From Tetracladium setigerum (taxonomy: Eukaryota; Ascomycota; Leotiomycetes; Helotiales): a stretch of DNA of 64,000 nt. This document shows positions 22,293 through 33,974 of this stretch, piece after piece. Below the pieces are notes generated by a model, which was not told where the DNA came from, ran no database searches, and saw only the letters and a program-made list of their open reading frames with translations. The stretch's first letter is position 1. Each line of letters starts with the position of its first letter. Where the stretch lies: positions 434,001 to 498,000 of the forward strand of contig PZJY01000004.1 of the NCBI GenBank assembly GCA_031472005.1. Direction: 5' to 3'. Position numbers and translations under genes: made by a program.

Positions 22293-22798
22293 TGTTAAAT
22301 ATTATTAATTTAATAAGTGATAATAATCACCTAAATTAGTTATTTACTCCCTTTAATTAATTTTAAGGATATTTTATCCTATTTCGGCTTTACGATAATG
22401 GTTGCAACCCTTTCGGCTCTAATAGCTTAAATCGGCTTAAATAGTTTTACTTTTGAGGGATTTTTTAATCACTTTATTATAAGTTATTTTATTATAAGTT
22501 ATATTATTATAAGTCGATTATTATAAATCATATTAGTGATTTAGTTCGGGATTTAAGTTATCTATCTTATTTTAATTACGTCTTAATATATCGGATTAAG
22601 CCGATACTATCGGATTCTACCGATTCACTATCATTATATAAATCACTAAGATTCCCTTAAGGATATCTCTTTTAATCAAGCATATTAAACACTCTTCTGA
22701 TCACTTAATTCACTCTGATCACTTCCACTGCACTTCGAATCATTTAAATCACTTAATCCACTTAATACACTTATATTATCATTTATCTGATTCCAACA
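22293..22798 (+). mobile_element. Copia LTR, plus orientation, with adjacent PBS
   Basis: It begins TGTTAAATATTATTAATTTA and ends CTGATTCCAACA, matching other copies of this LTR in the window. The bases immediately after it (GGTTATGAGCCC at 22799-22810) resemble the initiator-tRNA-Met primer-binding site of Ty1/copia elements. It therefore looks like a 5' LTR, but the sequence that follows (to 23375) has no coding remains I can read. Confidence 0.75.
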
Positions 22799-23375
22799 GG
22801 TTATGAGCCCCGGCCTTTACAGTTTAAATACTTTTAATCGAATCGAACCGAATTCATCGGACTAATATAATTTCGCTTATATTAGGGGCTTTACGCTAAC
22901 AGATTATATATAATTCTTATTATATATACTCTGGGCCTATCGAGAATCGAAGTTTAACTTACTGCTTCCGTCCGATTTATACGTCAATTAAATCCAGTTA
23001 GTGTATCTGTACGAATACACTAGTAAGGTATATACTACAATATACCCAATTCGGCTAGCTTAATTTTGCAAGAGATCTGAGGCCTATCGTCCCTGAGACT
23101 AAGTTATAAGGATAATAAACTTATAACCTCTAGAAAGTAGAAGAGAGCGAACTGCCACCAATATAATACTTATTGGTCTTCTACAGACTTATTTAATAGT
23201 GGCTAATACCCATTATTATCTAATTCGTACATTTAATTATACTATTTACTTACGAGTAAATAGTGACCGTTACACTTAAGCTCTTAAGATTTAATATAAT
23301 CTTGTAACTATATTTATAATATTATCCCCCTTTTAGCTTAATATAGCCCATTTCCTTAAGTATATTAATTAAAAT

Positions 23376-23804
23376 TATTGGAATCAGATAAATGATAATA
23401 TGAGTGATTAAGTGATTTAAATGATTATAGTGCAGTGGAAGTATTAGAGTGTTTAATGCGCTTGATTAAAAGAGATATCCTTGAGGGAATCTTAGTGATT
23501 TATATAATGATAGTGGATCGGTAGAATCTGATAGTATCGGCATAATCCGATATATTAAAAGTACTAAAGACTAAATTAAATACAAGACAGAGTAATTTCA
23601 GTCCGTACTAAATAACTTTTATGACTCATAAGTAGGTCGGCTTAATTATAAATCAATAAAGCTATTTAAGCCAATTTAAGCTATTATAGCCGAAAGGGTT
23701 GCAGCCATTATCGTAAGGCTATAATAGGATAAAATATCCCGATAAAGGTAGTAAATATCTAATTTAGGTGATTATTATCACTTATTAAATTATAATATTT
23801 AACA
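23376..23804 (-). mobile_element. Copia LTR, minus orientation
   Basis: The reverse complement of the LTR family, from TATTGGAATCAGATAAATG to ATATTTAACA. It faces the LTR at 22293, so the two enclose about 580 bp in inverted arrangement. That is not a normal element structure and points to nested insertion or rearrangement. Confidence 0.75.
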
Positions 23805-24867
23805 ATAAGCTTATAATAATAATATAACGCGTAATTTTTTACTTTAGTAAGGTTTAATATTATAAAGTTAAAATTAAATAAGATATTATTACTCTTTCAA
23901 AACTTTTTAAGAGAGGATTAAAGCCTTATCTTTAAGAAGAACTCGTTAAATCAAGAGATTTATTCTTAAATTTAAATATTTTAATTAAATATATTAATGT
24001 CACAAAACAGCCTTATTATGTGACTATTTGCTTAATATAGCGAGGTAGAGTGGCTAGTGCATTAGCGTATTAAATATATATAGAGAGTGCGCGTCCCCCT
24101 ATTTTAAGGCGGGATAAGAGTATAATTTACACCTTATTATAAGGCTATTTATGGCTTTATAACTCGCTCTCTATTACTATATTTAATACTTAAATAGGTG
24201 CTATTACATGTGATAGTTACGAGTCTTATTCGTAATTACATTAAACTCTAAGAGCTTCCCTATATATTAAAAATATTTATTCAACACTTATCTTATTCTC
24301 TCTCTCTCTCTCTTTATATTTACTTCTTTAAACTATCACAAGTATAGCTTTATCTAATATATTACTTATTATATATAAGCTTACCGACTTCTAATAATAG
24401 CCGAATTAATATCGCTAGCTTTAAATTAAGTATTATATATATAGCGTTTAAGAACAAGTAAATCTTAATATTAAAGATACTCCTTTTATTAAGAGTAGCG
24501 CTCTTAAGCTTCCTCCTTTAATTAAATTACTTATTAAATAAGAGAATTAAAAGCGCGCTATAATATATATATGCGCTTAAACTTAGTATATATAAATAAG
24601 AGTACTATTTATAAAAATATTATTAAAATTAATTATAATACTAATCCTTATCGAGGTATCCTGTATAGATATATACTCTTTATATATAGCACTTACTTTT
24701 AAGTGTATAAGGCTTAAGAAATATTATAAGAAGGAAATGGTTATATTTATTACGCTATATAAGTAAATAGGAGCTATAATTAATAGAATTATCTTAGAAC
24801 TCGCGCGTAATAAAACCCTTATAAAGGCCGGTCTAAAACTATTTATTATTTAATAGCTTATTTAAGT

Positions 24868-25186
24868 TGTTAAATATTATTAATTTAATAAGTGATAATA
24901 ATCACCTAAATTAGTTATTTAATCCCTTTATCGGATATTTTATCCTTTTTCGGCTTTACGATAATGGTTGCAACCCTTTCGGCTCTAATAGCTTAAATTG
25001 GCTTAAATAGCTTTATTGATTTATAATTAAGCCGACTTACTTATGAGTCATAAACGTTATTTAGTACGGACTAAAATTACCCCGTCTTACTTATTAAGTA
25101 ATTTTAATCGGATTCTTATTATACCGTCTTATATTTTAAGGGATTTTAATCGGATTTAATAAGGCCGGCTTATATAAGGATTTTAT
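24868..25186 (+). mobile_element. Truncated copia LTR, plus orientation
   Basis: The 5' part of the LTR (TGTTAAATATTATTAATTTA onward) runs to about 25180 and then joins directly to the middle of a minus-strand pol gene. The last part of the LTR is missing. The junction marks a breakpoint. Confidence 0.7.
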
Positions 25187-28100
25187 CTTCTAATTCACTA
25201 ATAGAAGTAGTATTAAAAATAAAAGTAGTTTCCCCCTTATTTAAGGTACTAATATAAGCAGGAGCAGCTAAATAATAAATACTAATATTTAAGCCTTTAT
25301 AAGATATATCTTTTCTTAGCCTTTTTGATCTAATATTAATATTATAGTGTTCCTGGCTTAATTCATCGATTTCATTATTATCGATAATATTATTATCATC
25401 ACTATTATCTTCTTTAATAATTTCACGTGATTTACCTTTAGGCTGACTAATATCACCTATAGGATTATTTAATTCATCCCCTGAATACTCTGATTGGTCA
25501 GATTCAGATGAATCATTATTTAAGTCTTCGGCTAATATATCCGGACTTTTATTAATTTCACTATCATCACTAATAGTGTTATTAGAAGTGGAATTATTAA
25601 AATATTTATAATTAAGACTACTTTCTTCTAATAGTATAATATTATTATTAATTATAAATTCTTCTTTATAAATTAACTCTTCCTTAATAATTATATCTCT
25701 AATATTTATAACTTTATCTAATAAAGGTATATATACTAAATAATTATTAGAGGAGGCAAAACCTATTAATATACCTTTATAAGCCTTATTATCGAATTTA
25801 TTATCTCGATATAGTAAAGGTATACTAGGATAAGTTAAAGAACCTAATATACGTAAATACGTAATATCTAGCTTATAGCTAGTTATAGCTTCCTAAGGGG
25901 TTTTATTAATAATAGAATTATAAGTTCTATTCTTAATATACTCTATAACTTATATAATATAAGGCTATAATTTAAGAGGTATATTCTTATCTATAGATAT
26001 AGTAATAAGCCTATTAATTATATAATTATTTAGGATTTCGGCTATGCCATTTTAAGCTAGCGTATAAGGACTAATATACTCGCATATAATGCCTTTATTA
26101 ACTATAAGTGTAAATTCAGCCGCATTATCTAATCTAAATCCTTTAATTTTAATATTAAATTAATTATAAATTAATTTAATAAAGTCGGCTATAATATCTA
26201 TAGCGTCTAATTTAACTTTAATAACATAAATCTATATAGCACGTGTTTTACGGTCAGTAAAACTAAAGAAATATCGTTCATTATATAAGCCTTTTACTTT
26301 AAAAGGGCCGCATATATCGATATCGTAAAAAGTAAGAATACTTTTAAGTGCTTTTAATAGTTTATAGCTTACTTTTTAATGAAACTTACCTATATAATAT
26401 AATTTATAATTAACTAATATATTATTATTAAGCTTATAATTATCTCTATAAGCATTAATAAAATATTATTTAAGAGTCTTAATAAGATAATCCTCATTAA
26501 TATAATTTAATCTCTTATAATCTAAATTAAGCTCCGAGTTATAATTTATAATATTATTATTAATACTATTATAAATAATAGAATTAACTTTATAAATTAC
26601 ACTTCTTAAGGCCTTATTATTAACATTTAAGTTTAAATAATAAGAATTTTAATCCTATATAGCTTTAATATTAAAATTAAGCTTAATATAATTAAGATCA
26701 GCTATATTATCCTTAAATAATATAGTCCAGCCTTTATTAGCTAATTCTTTTAAACTAATTAAGGTAATATCAATCTCAAGTGTATATAATTAACACCTAT
26801 AATTAATATTTCTTTATTATTTATAATAATAAGGATACTACCTATACCTAAAATTAATATTTTAGTTCCATTTACTACGAACGTATTCTTATTAAGAATT
26901 AACTTATAATTAAAAAGCCAGTCTTTATTACATATAAAATGTTCAGTAGCACCTAAATCTAATATAAATCTTCAATTTATATTATTATTATTAAGTGTAC
27001 TATTATAAATTTTACAACTCATAATAAGCTTATTTAATTCAATCTTATTAGGATTCTTTTTAAATCCTTTATTACTCTTAAATTTAGAGTTTAGATTAAA
27101 ATTAAATCCTTTATGCTTATTATTATTATTATTATTATTAATATTACCCTTCTTAAGTTCAGGGTATTTAACATAACATTTAGACTCTAAATGGCCTTTT
27201 TTACTACAATGAGTGCAAAAGGGAGTCGTATTATTAGAATTATAATTCGATTTAAATGATTTAGTTTTATTAGCTTTTAAATCAATCGAATTAGTCATTC
27301 TAGCTTCTTCTACTATAAGCTCACTAATAAGCTTACTTATATCAATATTAATAAGATATTTACCAATATCCTCATATTTACGTGAAATAAGAGGTTTAAA
27401 AGAGCTAGGAAGTCCCTTAAATATAATATAAATAATTAAGGGATTCGGTATAATACATTTAAGCTCTTTTAAATGAATACTAAAGGAGTATATAATACTA
27501 ATATATTCATCCATAGACTTATAATGATTATAACTAGCATTATTTAGCTTATCATAATATCTTCCGATAGTATCTAATCTAGATTCACCGAAAGCCTTTT
27601 TAATAACATCATATAATTCAGATGTAATGTCTTTATTAAAGAACCTTTCAATTTTATCTTTAGATATAATAGATTTAATAGCGCTAAGAGATTTAGCGCT
27701 ATTTATATTATATTCAGATAGTTTATTAGCGTATTTTATAGCTAATTCGGCTAATTTAGCTTCTATACTAATTTATTTATTAATATTAAGATCCTTAGTT
27801 ATATCATAATATAACTTTTAATCAGGTTCATCCTCAATATCATCCATCGATATATAACATAAAGCTATTAATTTCGAAGAATAATTTAGCGTTAGATAGC
27901 CACTCTATATAATTAGATTTACCAACTAATATATCACCCTTAAAGCTATTATACGAAGTAGCCATTTTTATTAAATAATATACTAGAACTAATATTTATA
28001 AAATTAAAGTAAAATTTAAAGGTGAAAAGGTGATATATTAAGGATTTTTATTTTAAGGATTTAAGGGATCTTAACAATCCTTAGTGGCGATTTAGCAATT

Positions 28101-28897
28101 TTAACGCTAGCAATCTGAGAGTTATACGCTTAATAGAGTATACTATTACGAGTATAATAATTTAATTTTTAGACGCTAGTGGCTTTTATAGCACTAGAAA
28201 TTAAATTATTAAGTCTAAAAGTGACTAGATTCGATCTTAATATAACTTTTATAATAAAGGCGCCAACAAGCTAAGGTTTATAATAATAATAGTAATAATA
28301 ATAATAATAACTAGTATTATAATAAACACTAATTAGAGTTACTAGCGTTTATACCAATCTTATAAAATTAGATTTATTTTAAATCGCTAATTAGCGATTT
28401 TAAGAATCACTAATATATACTCTCTAGCTTTATATTAAATAATTTACTAATAATATAAGTAAAGTAAAGTACACTTTTACGTATATTTTAGCACTTAATT
28501 AAATATTTTTAAGTGAATATTCAATAAGTAAAGTGATATTTTACTAAATTTTTAAATAATAAACAATTATCTATATATATATTATAAATAATATATATAC
28601 CTTTCTTAAAAGGATTTTAACGCTTAATAGCGACTTTATTTTAAATAAAGATTTCTTTTAATTATAAAATCAAAATATATAATATAATAATATTATTATT
28701 ATAATCACTTCTATACGATATAGGGATATTTATTATATAATAAGTTCAATGACTAATTATATAATAAAATCACCTATTATCAGGTATATCCTTATTAAGT
28801 ATACTTAATGAGGGGTATCACAAGATAATTTATCTTACACTAATAGAGCCACTATTAAGTGTAATATAACTTAATTTATAAGAGATATGTTGGAATC
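25187..28897 (-). mobile_element. Broken Ty1/copia element (gag, protease, integrase half)
   Basis: Read on minus, the order is leader, gag (27965-26972), a protease-like DLGATEHFIC motif at about 26965-26930, an integrase core with GPF, RLDNAAEF and later Glu-containing motifs (about 26400-25900), and an acidic hinge. The element stops at 25187 in the hinge, so reverse transcriptase and RNase H are absent. Integrase and protease frames contain many stops, several where a Trp codon is expected. The hinge (25187-25600) is homologous to 33989-34404 on plus, which belongs to a different broken copy. Confidence 0.8.
26972..27965 (-). pseudogene. Copia gag, broken
   Basis: An ATG at 27965 begins a gag-like N-terminus (NYIEWLSNAKLFFEI) that soon meets stops. 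From 27514 the frame is open for 180 codons and includes the GLPSSFKPLISRKYE segment and a zinc knuckle CTHCSKKGHLESKC (CX2CX4HX4C). The frame ends in TGA just before the protease motif, where a Trp codon (TGG) would be usual. Gag packages element RNA into virus-like particles; this copy should be inactive. Confidence 0.8.
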
Positions 28898-29471
28898 AGA
28901 TAAATGATAATATAAGTGATTTAAGTGAATTAAGTGATTTAAGTGATTCAGAGTGCAGTGGAAGTGATCAGGTGATCATAAGAGTGTTTAATGTGCTTAA
29001 TTAAAAGAGATATCCTTAAGGGAATCTCAGTGATTTATATAATGATAGTGAGTCGGTAGAATCCTATAGTATCGGCTTAATCCGATATACTAAAAGTACT
29101 AATTATTAATTAAATAATAAGACGGATAAATTAAAATCCCGATTAAAACACTAATATGACTTATAAATAAGCCGGCCTTATTAAATCCGATTAAAATCCC
29201 TTAAATATAAGATAGTATAATAAGAATCCGATTAAAATTACTTAATAAGTAAAACGGAGTAATTTTAGTCCGTACTAAATAACTTTTATGACTCATAAGT
29301 AAGTCGGTTTGATTATAAATCAATAAGGCTATTTAAGCCAATTTAAGCTATTAGAGCCGAAAGGGTTGCAACTATTATCGTAAAGCCTTAATAGGATAAA
29401 ATATCCGATAAAGGGATTAAATAACTGATTTAGGTGATTATTATCACTTATTAAATTAATAATATTTAACG
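28898..29471 (-). mobile_element. Copia LTR, minus orientation (5' LTR of the minus-strand copy)
   Basis: Full-length relative of the LTR family, from TGTTGGAATCAGATAAATG (28898) to ATATTTAACG (29471). Its position upstream of gag on the minus strand fits a 5' LTR, but no clear primer-binding site follows and the leader to gag is long (about 930 bp). Confidence 0.75.
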
Positions 29472-30438
29472 AAAATACTTACTTAATATTACCTTTTCGC
29501 CTTTTATTCGTTACCTATTTCAAAATTAATTTATTACTTAATATGTTAATAAATATAATTTATATTATAATTTCCTTATAAAATTAATGATTCGCTTATA
29601 AATATTCCACAAAATATATTTAATTTATTAGTAATTAATTTAATCTTAATATTAAAATTAATCTCAATATTGAAATTAATGTTAACATCAATTAGTTAAA
29701 CTATATTATAACTATTTTTAATGATATTCTTAATAATTTTAATTATAATTTAAGTTATTTATAAATCTTAGTTATTGAGGTAATTATTAAATTTAATAAC
29801 GAAAATAATAAAAAGAGGTATTAAAAAATAATCATATAAAATAAGGATTTTTAAATAAGTAAGGAAGGGTATAATCAAATAATATAATAAATTTTAAGCG
29901 TTTTTAAACGTAGTATTAATAAGTTAAGTAATTTAAATAATTTTAATTAAATCAAGCTAATTTATATATTATTATTAATATATTAATTAATATTAATAAA
30001 ATAATATATTATATAAGAAATTTACTTAATATAAAAGGGAGACTTTATAATCTAAGATATATTATTATATTCTTAATATTATAACATTTAAAGAGCTAAT
30101 TTATCAATAACTTAAAAGGTAGTAATATATACTTAAAAGGGGCAAGTCACGTGATATATATGTTAATTTAACTATTACCCATTGTTAGAGCGTAACTAAG
30201 CGTATTACTACTCTAATACTCTATAATATCTAATGAATGACTAGCTACTAAATACTATTTATGGCTAATAATTTATTAGAGTATTATTCCATCACTTTAG
30301 CTTAGGATTGGAGTTATAAAACGAAAAACCTAGGCTGCAAAATGGGATAGTTGCCATGTTCCCTAACACTGGAATTATTACTAACGGAACAGAAGTAGTC
30401 TTGTGAAGGGTAGAATCTTCTTGAAAATCTCAGAGCCC

Positions 30439-31330
30439 TCAAACTCGACTTTCCGAACTCAAGTCGTCACACTCCTCATACTTGATCCGACAAAAAACAA
30501 CCAAAACAGCTGAATATGTTGCAGTCGCAACCAAAGTCTCTACATTCGAGCTCTTAACCCCCAAAGAGAGGCACGTCGCAAATAGAATCATACACACCGA
30601 CGCTGTGATCAGATTCTTTGTCAACGAGGGTCGGATACTCATCACGCACATAGGACCGATGAGGAAAGCGCCCGCAACGAGCGCAATAGACAAGCGAACG
30701 AGATTATCGACGAAGTCAGAGATCTCGCGTGGACTTTGGCCTTCGTCGAACTCTTTGCTTCGAAAACGTCGTTCTTCGCTTGAGTAAGTGAGTCGTGCTG
30801 GAAGCCAGTGTCGAAGCTTGTCGCGGAACACATCTGGCTTACTGCCGGCGCCGTCGTGAAGGAGAGAGTAGTAATTTGACTCGAAGGGTCTAGTGGCTCT
30901 GAATGAGGTCGTCATTGATGGAAATGCTGCTTTCAGTCGTTGTTTGCGGATTGCGAGGGTTTGGGGATCGAGTCGTTGGTTTTGATGAACATAGTTGTAG
31001 TTTCGGATGGCAATGACTGTTGGTGTAATCAAGCATCTTCAGACTTCCTTATTTTTGCAATTCGTACTCATGGGCGATCAACTCACTGTAATCTGCAAGC
31101 AATGTTTTAAGCCTTTCTCTCTCTGCACCTACACTCCTATTTTTGAAAATATCTTCCCGTGCTCTTATGATATCGTTCTGTATCTTTACAATGTTAAGTC
31201 GATGAAGGAACTCAAAGCCTAGGAAGTGAAAGGTCTCCTCTTACTCTATGGAAGTGGTAACGTAGTTGAACATGTCGGTGTGATCCTTAGCTAGATGTGA
31301 AACGATAGTTGCGCATTCGTTGGGACACAT
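30439..31330 (-). CDS. DUF6594 family membrane protein, possibly interrupted
   Basis: The C-terminal part has the family's three membrane helices (LSIALVAGAFLIGPMCVMS; ITASVCMILFATCLSLGV; ETLVATATYSAVLVVFC) after a soluble helical region. A 70-bp intron (donor GTGAGT, acceptor CAACAG, about 31018-31087) joins LHRLNIVKIQND...LLADY to IIAIRNYNYVHQ, matching the conserved x-Y-x-x-AIRDYEY pattern of the family.

Upstream, the same frame reads to ATG 31330 (MCPNECATIVSH) but meets TAA at 31241-31243, followed directly by EETFHFLGFEFLHRLNIV. Either the gene is interrupted there or a first exon was missed. Members are fungal membrane proteins of unknown function. It lies in a normal-composition island inside A+T-rich DNA. 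Confidence 0.75.
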
Positions 31331-31636
31331 TTTGATGTATGATATGGGATGGAAAGATTGTCTTCCTTCCTAGAAATACAAGTTGCCGTTGACCTCTTTC
31401 GGGGTTTACAGCTGCTCGTTGAGGCTGGGATTGAAAGCCTAATCTACGGTGTCAGCGGCCTTGCAGCAGTCGAGCTGAAAGATAAAGAGGCTATGCTCAC
31501 AAAAGTTTGCCTATATTTCCCTCTTGACTTCCCGAAATGAAATGGAGGTTTTATTATTAAAGCTTATTGAGATCTTCTGTCTTCTTAAAAAGATTACACT
31601 CTTTTGGAAATACATCACCATACTTTCGTGCTGAAG

Positions 31637-32822
31637 ATGACAGAGAATGAAGATATCCGCCTCAACGAGCCAGAGATCTTAGCAGCCGAGGCAGGTCTTC
31701 CAAGCTCCCCAAGCCTAGTGTCACAAACTCCGTCAGACAGCACACCTCCTTTTCGCCAAGATCATACGACATGGCATGAAAAAGCATGCCGTCCTTTTCT
31801 TATAGAGCTCATCTATAACTAGACCGTTTCAGAAGTGTAGTCTCTGGCTGCCTTGCCTTACGTTCTAGATAATGAGGCATACGAAAATTTGCGTCAACGC
31901 CCAGTGGGGTTTCTGGCTTCGTTGAATCTCTCAGATGGTGGAATGAACGATGACGATCAACAAGTATTGCGGTCTTCAACATGCTCGGACTTTGGCATGA
32001 ATGACGTGCAACAAATTATTGTGATCATGCTCGACGATCTTAATCAAGGTTGCAAATATTTTCGGCTTCTAGAGAAAGGAACAATCCTGTCTAAGATTGG
32101 GGGACGGTCGAAAACTGCAGAATTGAAAAACCCTGTCGCGAAAGAGTTACAAACATCATTCTGCGCAATAATTGTATTGCTTTGCCTTGCTCGAGAACAT
32201 ACAGCGGGAATGGGATTTCGTATGCTACCCCCAACGATTGTATCCGGCTGAGGCGGAAGGAATTTGGCCCTGCAGAAATATGGTAACGCAAATAGCCGAT
32301 CTAGGGCTGGAGTTAAACAAGTACAACGAAGCATACAAAGAGAACGTCTTGAAGTCTCTTCAAACTGCCAGGAGATCTTTATTGGGTTACCAGTGGAAGT
32401 CTTTGTTCAAAGAGGACAAGCCCTGGCGAAAGTCATATCCAAAACAAATCGACTTTATGAGAAAAGCACATGATGACATCAGTAACGCTTTAGATCGTGG
32501 AAAAGAGGTTCAAATTTTGTTTATGACTGCGGCATTTAGCGTTATTGAAGTTGCTGTTCGGAAGCGCGCAAAGGAGATAGGCGTCGGGATTCATGATCAG
32601 TTCAGGGGAAACGTTTTGGTCAGCAGGATATTTAAGCCTTATGGCATTGACGAATGGCACGAGGTATGGGAGCAGAGTTTGGAGAACAGGACCACCCACG
32701 AAGTCACAGAAACACTACACGGAGGTCACGAGCTCTCAATAGCGACCGAGGTCGAAAGAAGGATGGGATTGAGAAAAGCTTATCACAAATTTTTAGATGA
32801 TTGGAATTCATCGGATTATTGA
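31637..32822 (+). CDS. Hypothetical protein, frame shifts between segments
   Basis: Three open segments follow on plus: 31637-31822 (starts MTENEDIRLNEPEI; Ser/Pro-rich), about 31850-32251 (YVLDNEAYENLRQRPVGF) and 32172-32822 (WKSLFKEDKPWRKSYPKQ, helical and charged, ending DDWNSSDY). The second and third overlap in different frames. A GTATGC donor at 32220 with acceptor CTGCAG does not restore phase, so either another intron or a frameshift lies there. No domain recognised. The protein-like composition and normal G+C against the A+T-rich surroundings argue that this is, or was, a gene. Confidence 0.4.
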
Positions 32823-32869
32823 CCATTGATCCAATCTTATCATGTCAGAAAACTTACGAATCAAATCTG

Positions 32870-33974
32870 ATTTATAAAATTAATGAGAGTTTGTAAACTA
32901 TTCAAGCCGATTGTGGTTGATTAGAATAGATTAGCAATCTAGTTATTAGATTAATTGCGAAGGTTATCCTTTTTATAAGTAATTAATATATTATTAGATA
33001 TTAGAGACTTAAATAGTTTAACCTATCCTTTCTTAAGTATTAATTAAAATAAATACTTTTAATATATTATTAGATATTAGAGACTTAAATAGCTTAACCT
33101 ATCCTTTCTTAAGTATTAATTAAAATAAATACTTTTAATATCTTAATAGAATTATAATAGTATCGGCGTACTTTTTATATATGAGAATTCCTTCCTTTCT
33201 TTAAATTTATTTTATAATCTTATAATTAATATTCGGGTAAAGCTTTAAAGTCTTACGGGTTTTCGAATAACTTCTTATACTTTTTATATTATATAAGGAT
33301 TTCCTTCTCGCTCTAGCTAATATCCCGTAAAGGACTCTTAATATAATTAAGATATCCGGTAGCGTCTTTAAATAAGGTAGTATAAACCTCGCTCCGGCCT
33401 TATAGTTATTATTATAAACCCTAATAGCTATAATATTTAAATTATATAGTCTCCTTAACTTAATTGATTTCGGGGTTATATTCCTTAGTTTATAATATAC
33501 TTAATATAGTGTTATAATCTCTTATTAATATAATATTAAATTAAATATTTATAATATATTTATTCTCTTAAGAATAATAAATTTAATAGAATTATTCCTT
33601 AATTAATAACTTTAATATTTCCTTTTACCTTAGTTTTATTTATTACTTATAGCTTATATAACATAATAGTAGTTAAATAGATATTAATCTGAGCGACTTC
33701 TTTAAAAGAGATAAAGTTTCTAATTACTTTAGAATTAATTATAACCTTAATTAGTTTTCCTTATAATTTTATTTTTATAGTAATTTATTCGCTTCTTATA
33801 ATAATATAAACTTCCTTAAGTTTTTATAATAACTTTATAGCCTTTTAATTATTAAATAAGTATATTTAAGTTTTAGGATATATAATTTACTCTATTAATT
33901 AATAAGGGGTATTAATTTTTAAAGTATAAGTAGTAGCTGGCTCTATATCCTATATAATATATTCAAAAGATTAG
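32870..33974. other. A+T-rich stretch with a 76-bp tandem duplication
   Basis: No gene is readable. Units at 32985-33060 and 33061-33136 are near-identical (AATATATTATTAGATATTAG start). The rest is repeat-like A+T-rich DNA up to the copia fragment. Confidence 0.6.

Larger units (their letters stand above)
22130..30300. other. A+T-rich, TpA-rich repeat region (left block)
   Basis: The stretch is dominated by TTA/TAA/ATA words and stops in all frames except within the retroelement pieces listed separately. Such composition in ascomycetes usually reflects repeat-induced point mutation (RIP). A short TC microsatellite is at about 24298-24313. Between the LTR pieces (23805-24867, 29472-30300) I see no gene. 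Confidence 0.8.

Noticed and set aside
27627..27809. Hydrophobic plus-strand frame inside the minus-strand gag
   Set aside because: Antisense shadow of the copia gag region in A+T-rich DNA; Leu/Ile/Ser-rich composition is expected from TTA/ATA/TCA codons.
30482..30787. 101-codon plus-strand frame over the DUF6594 gene
   Set aside because: Antisense of recognisable family helices.
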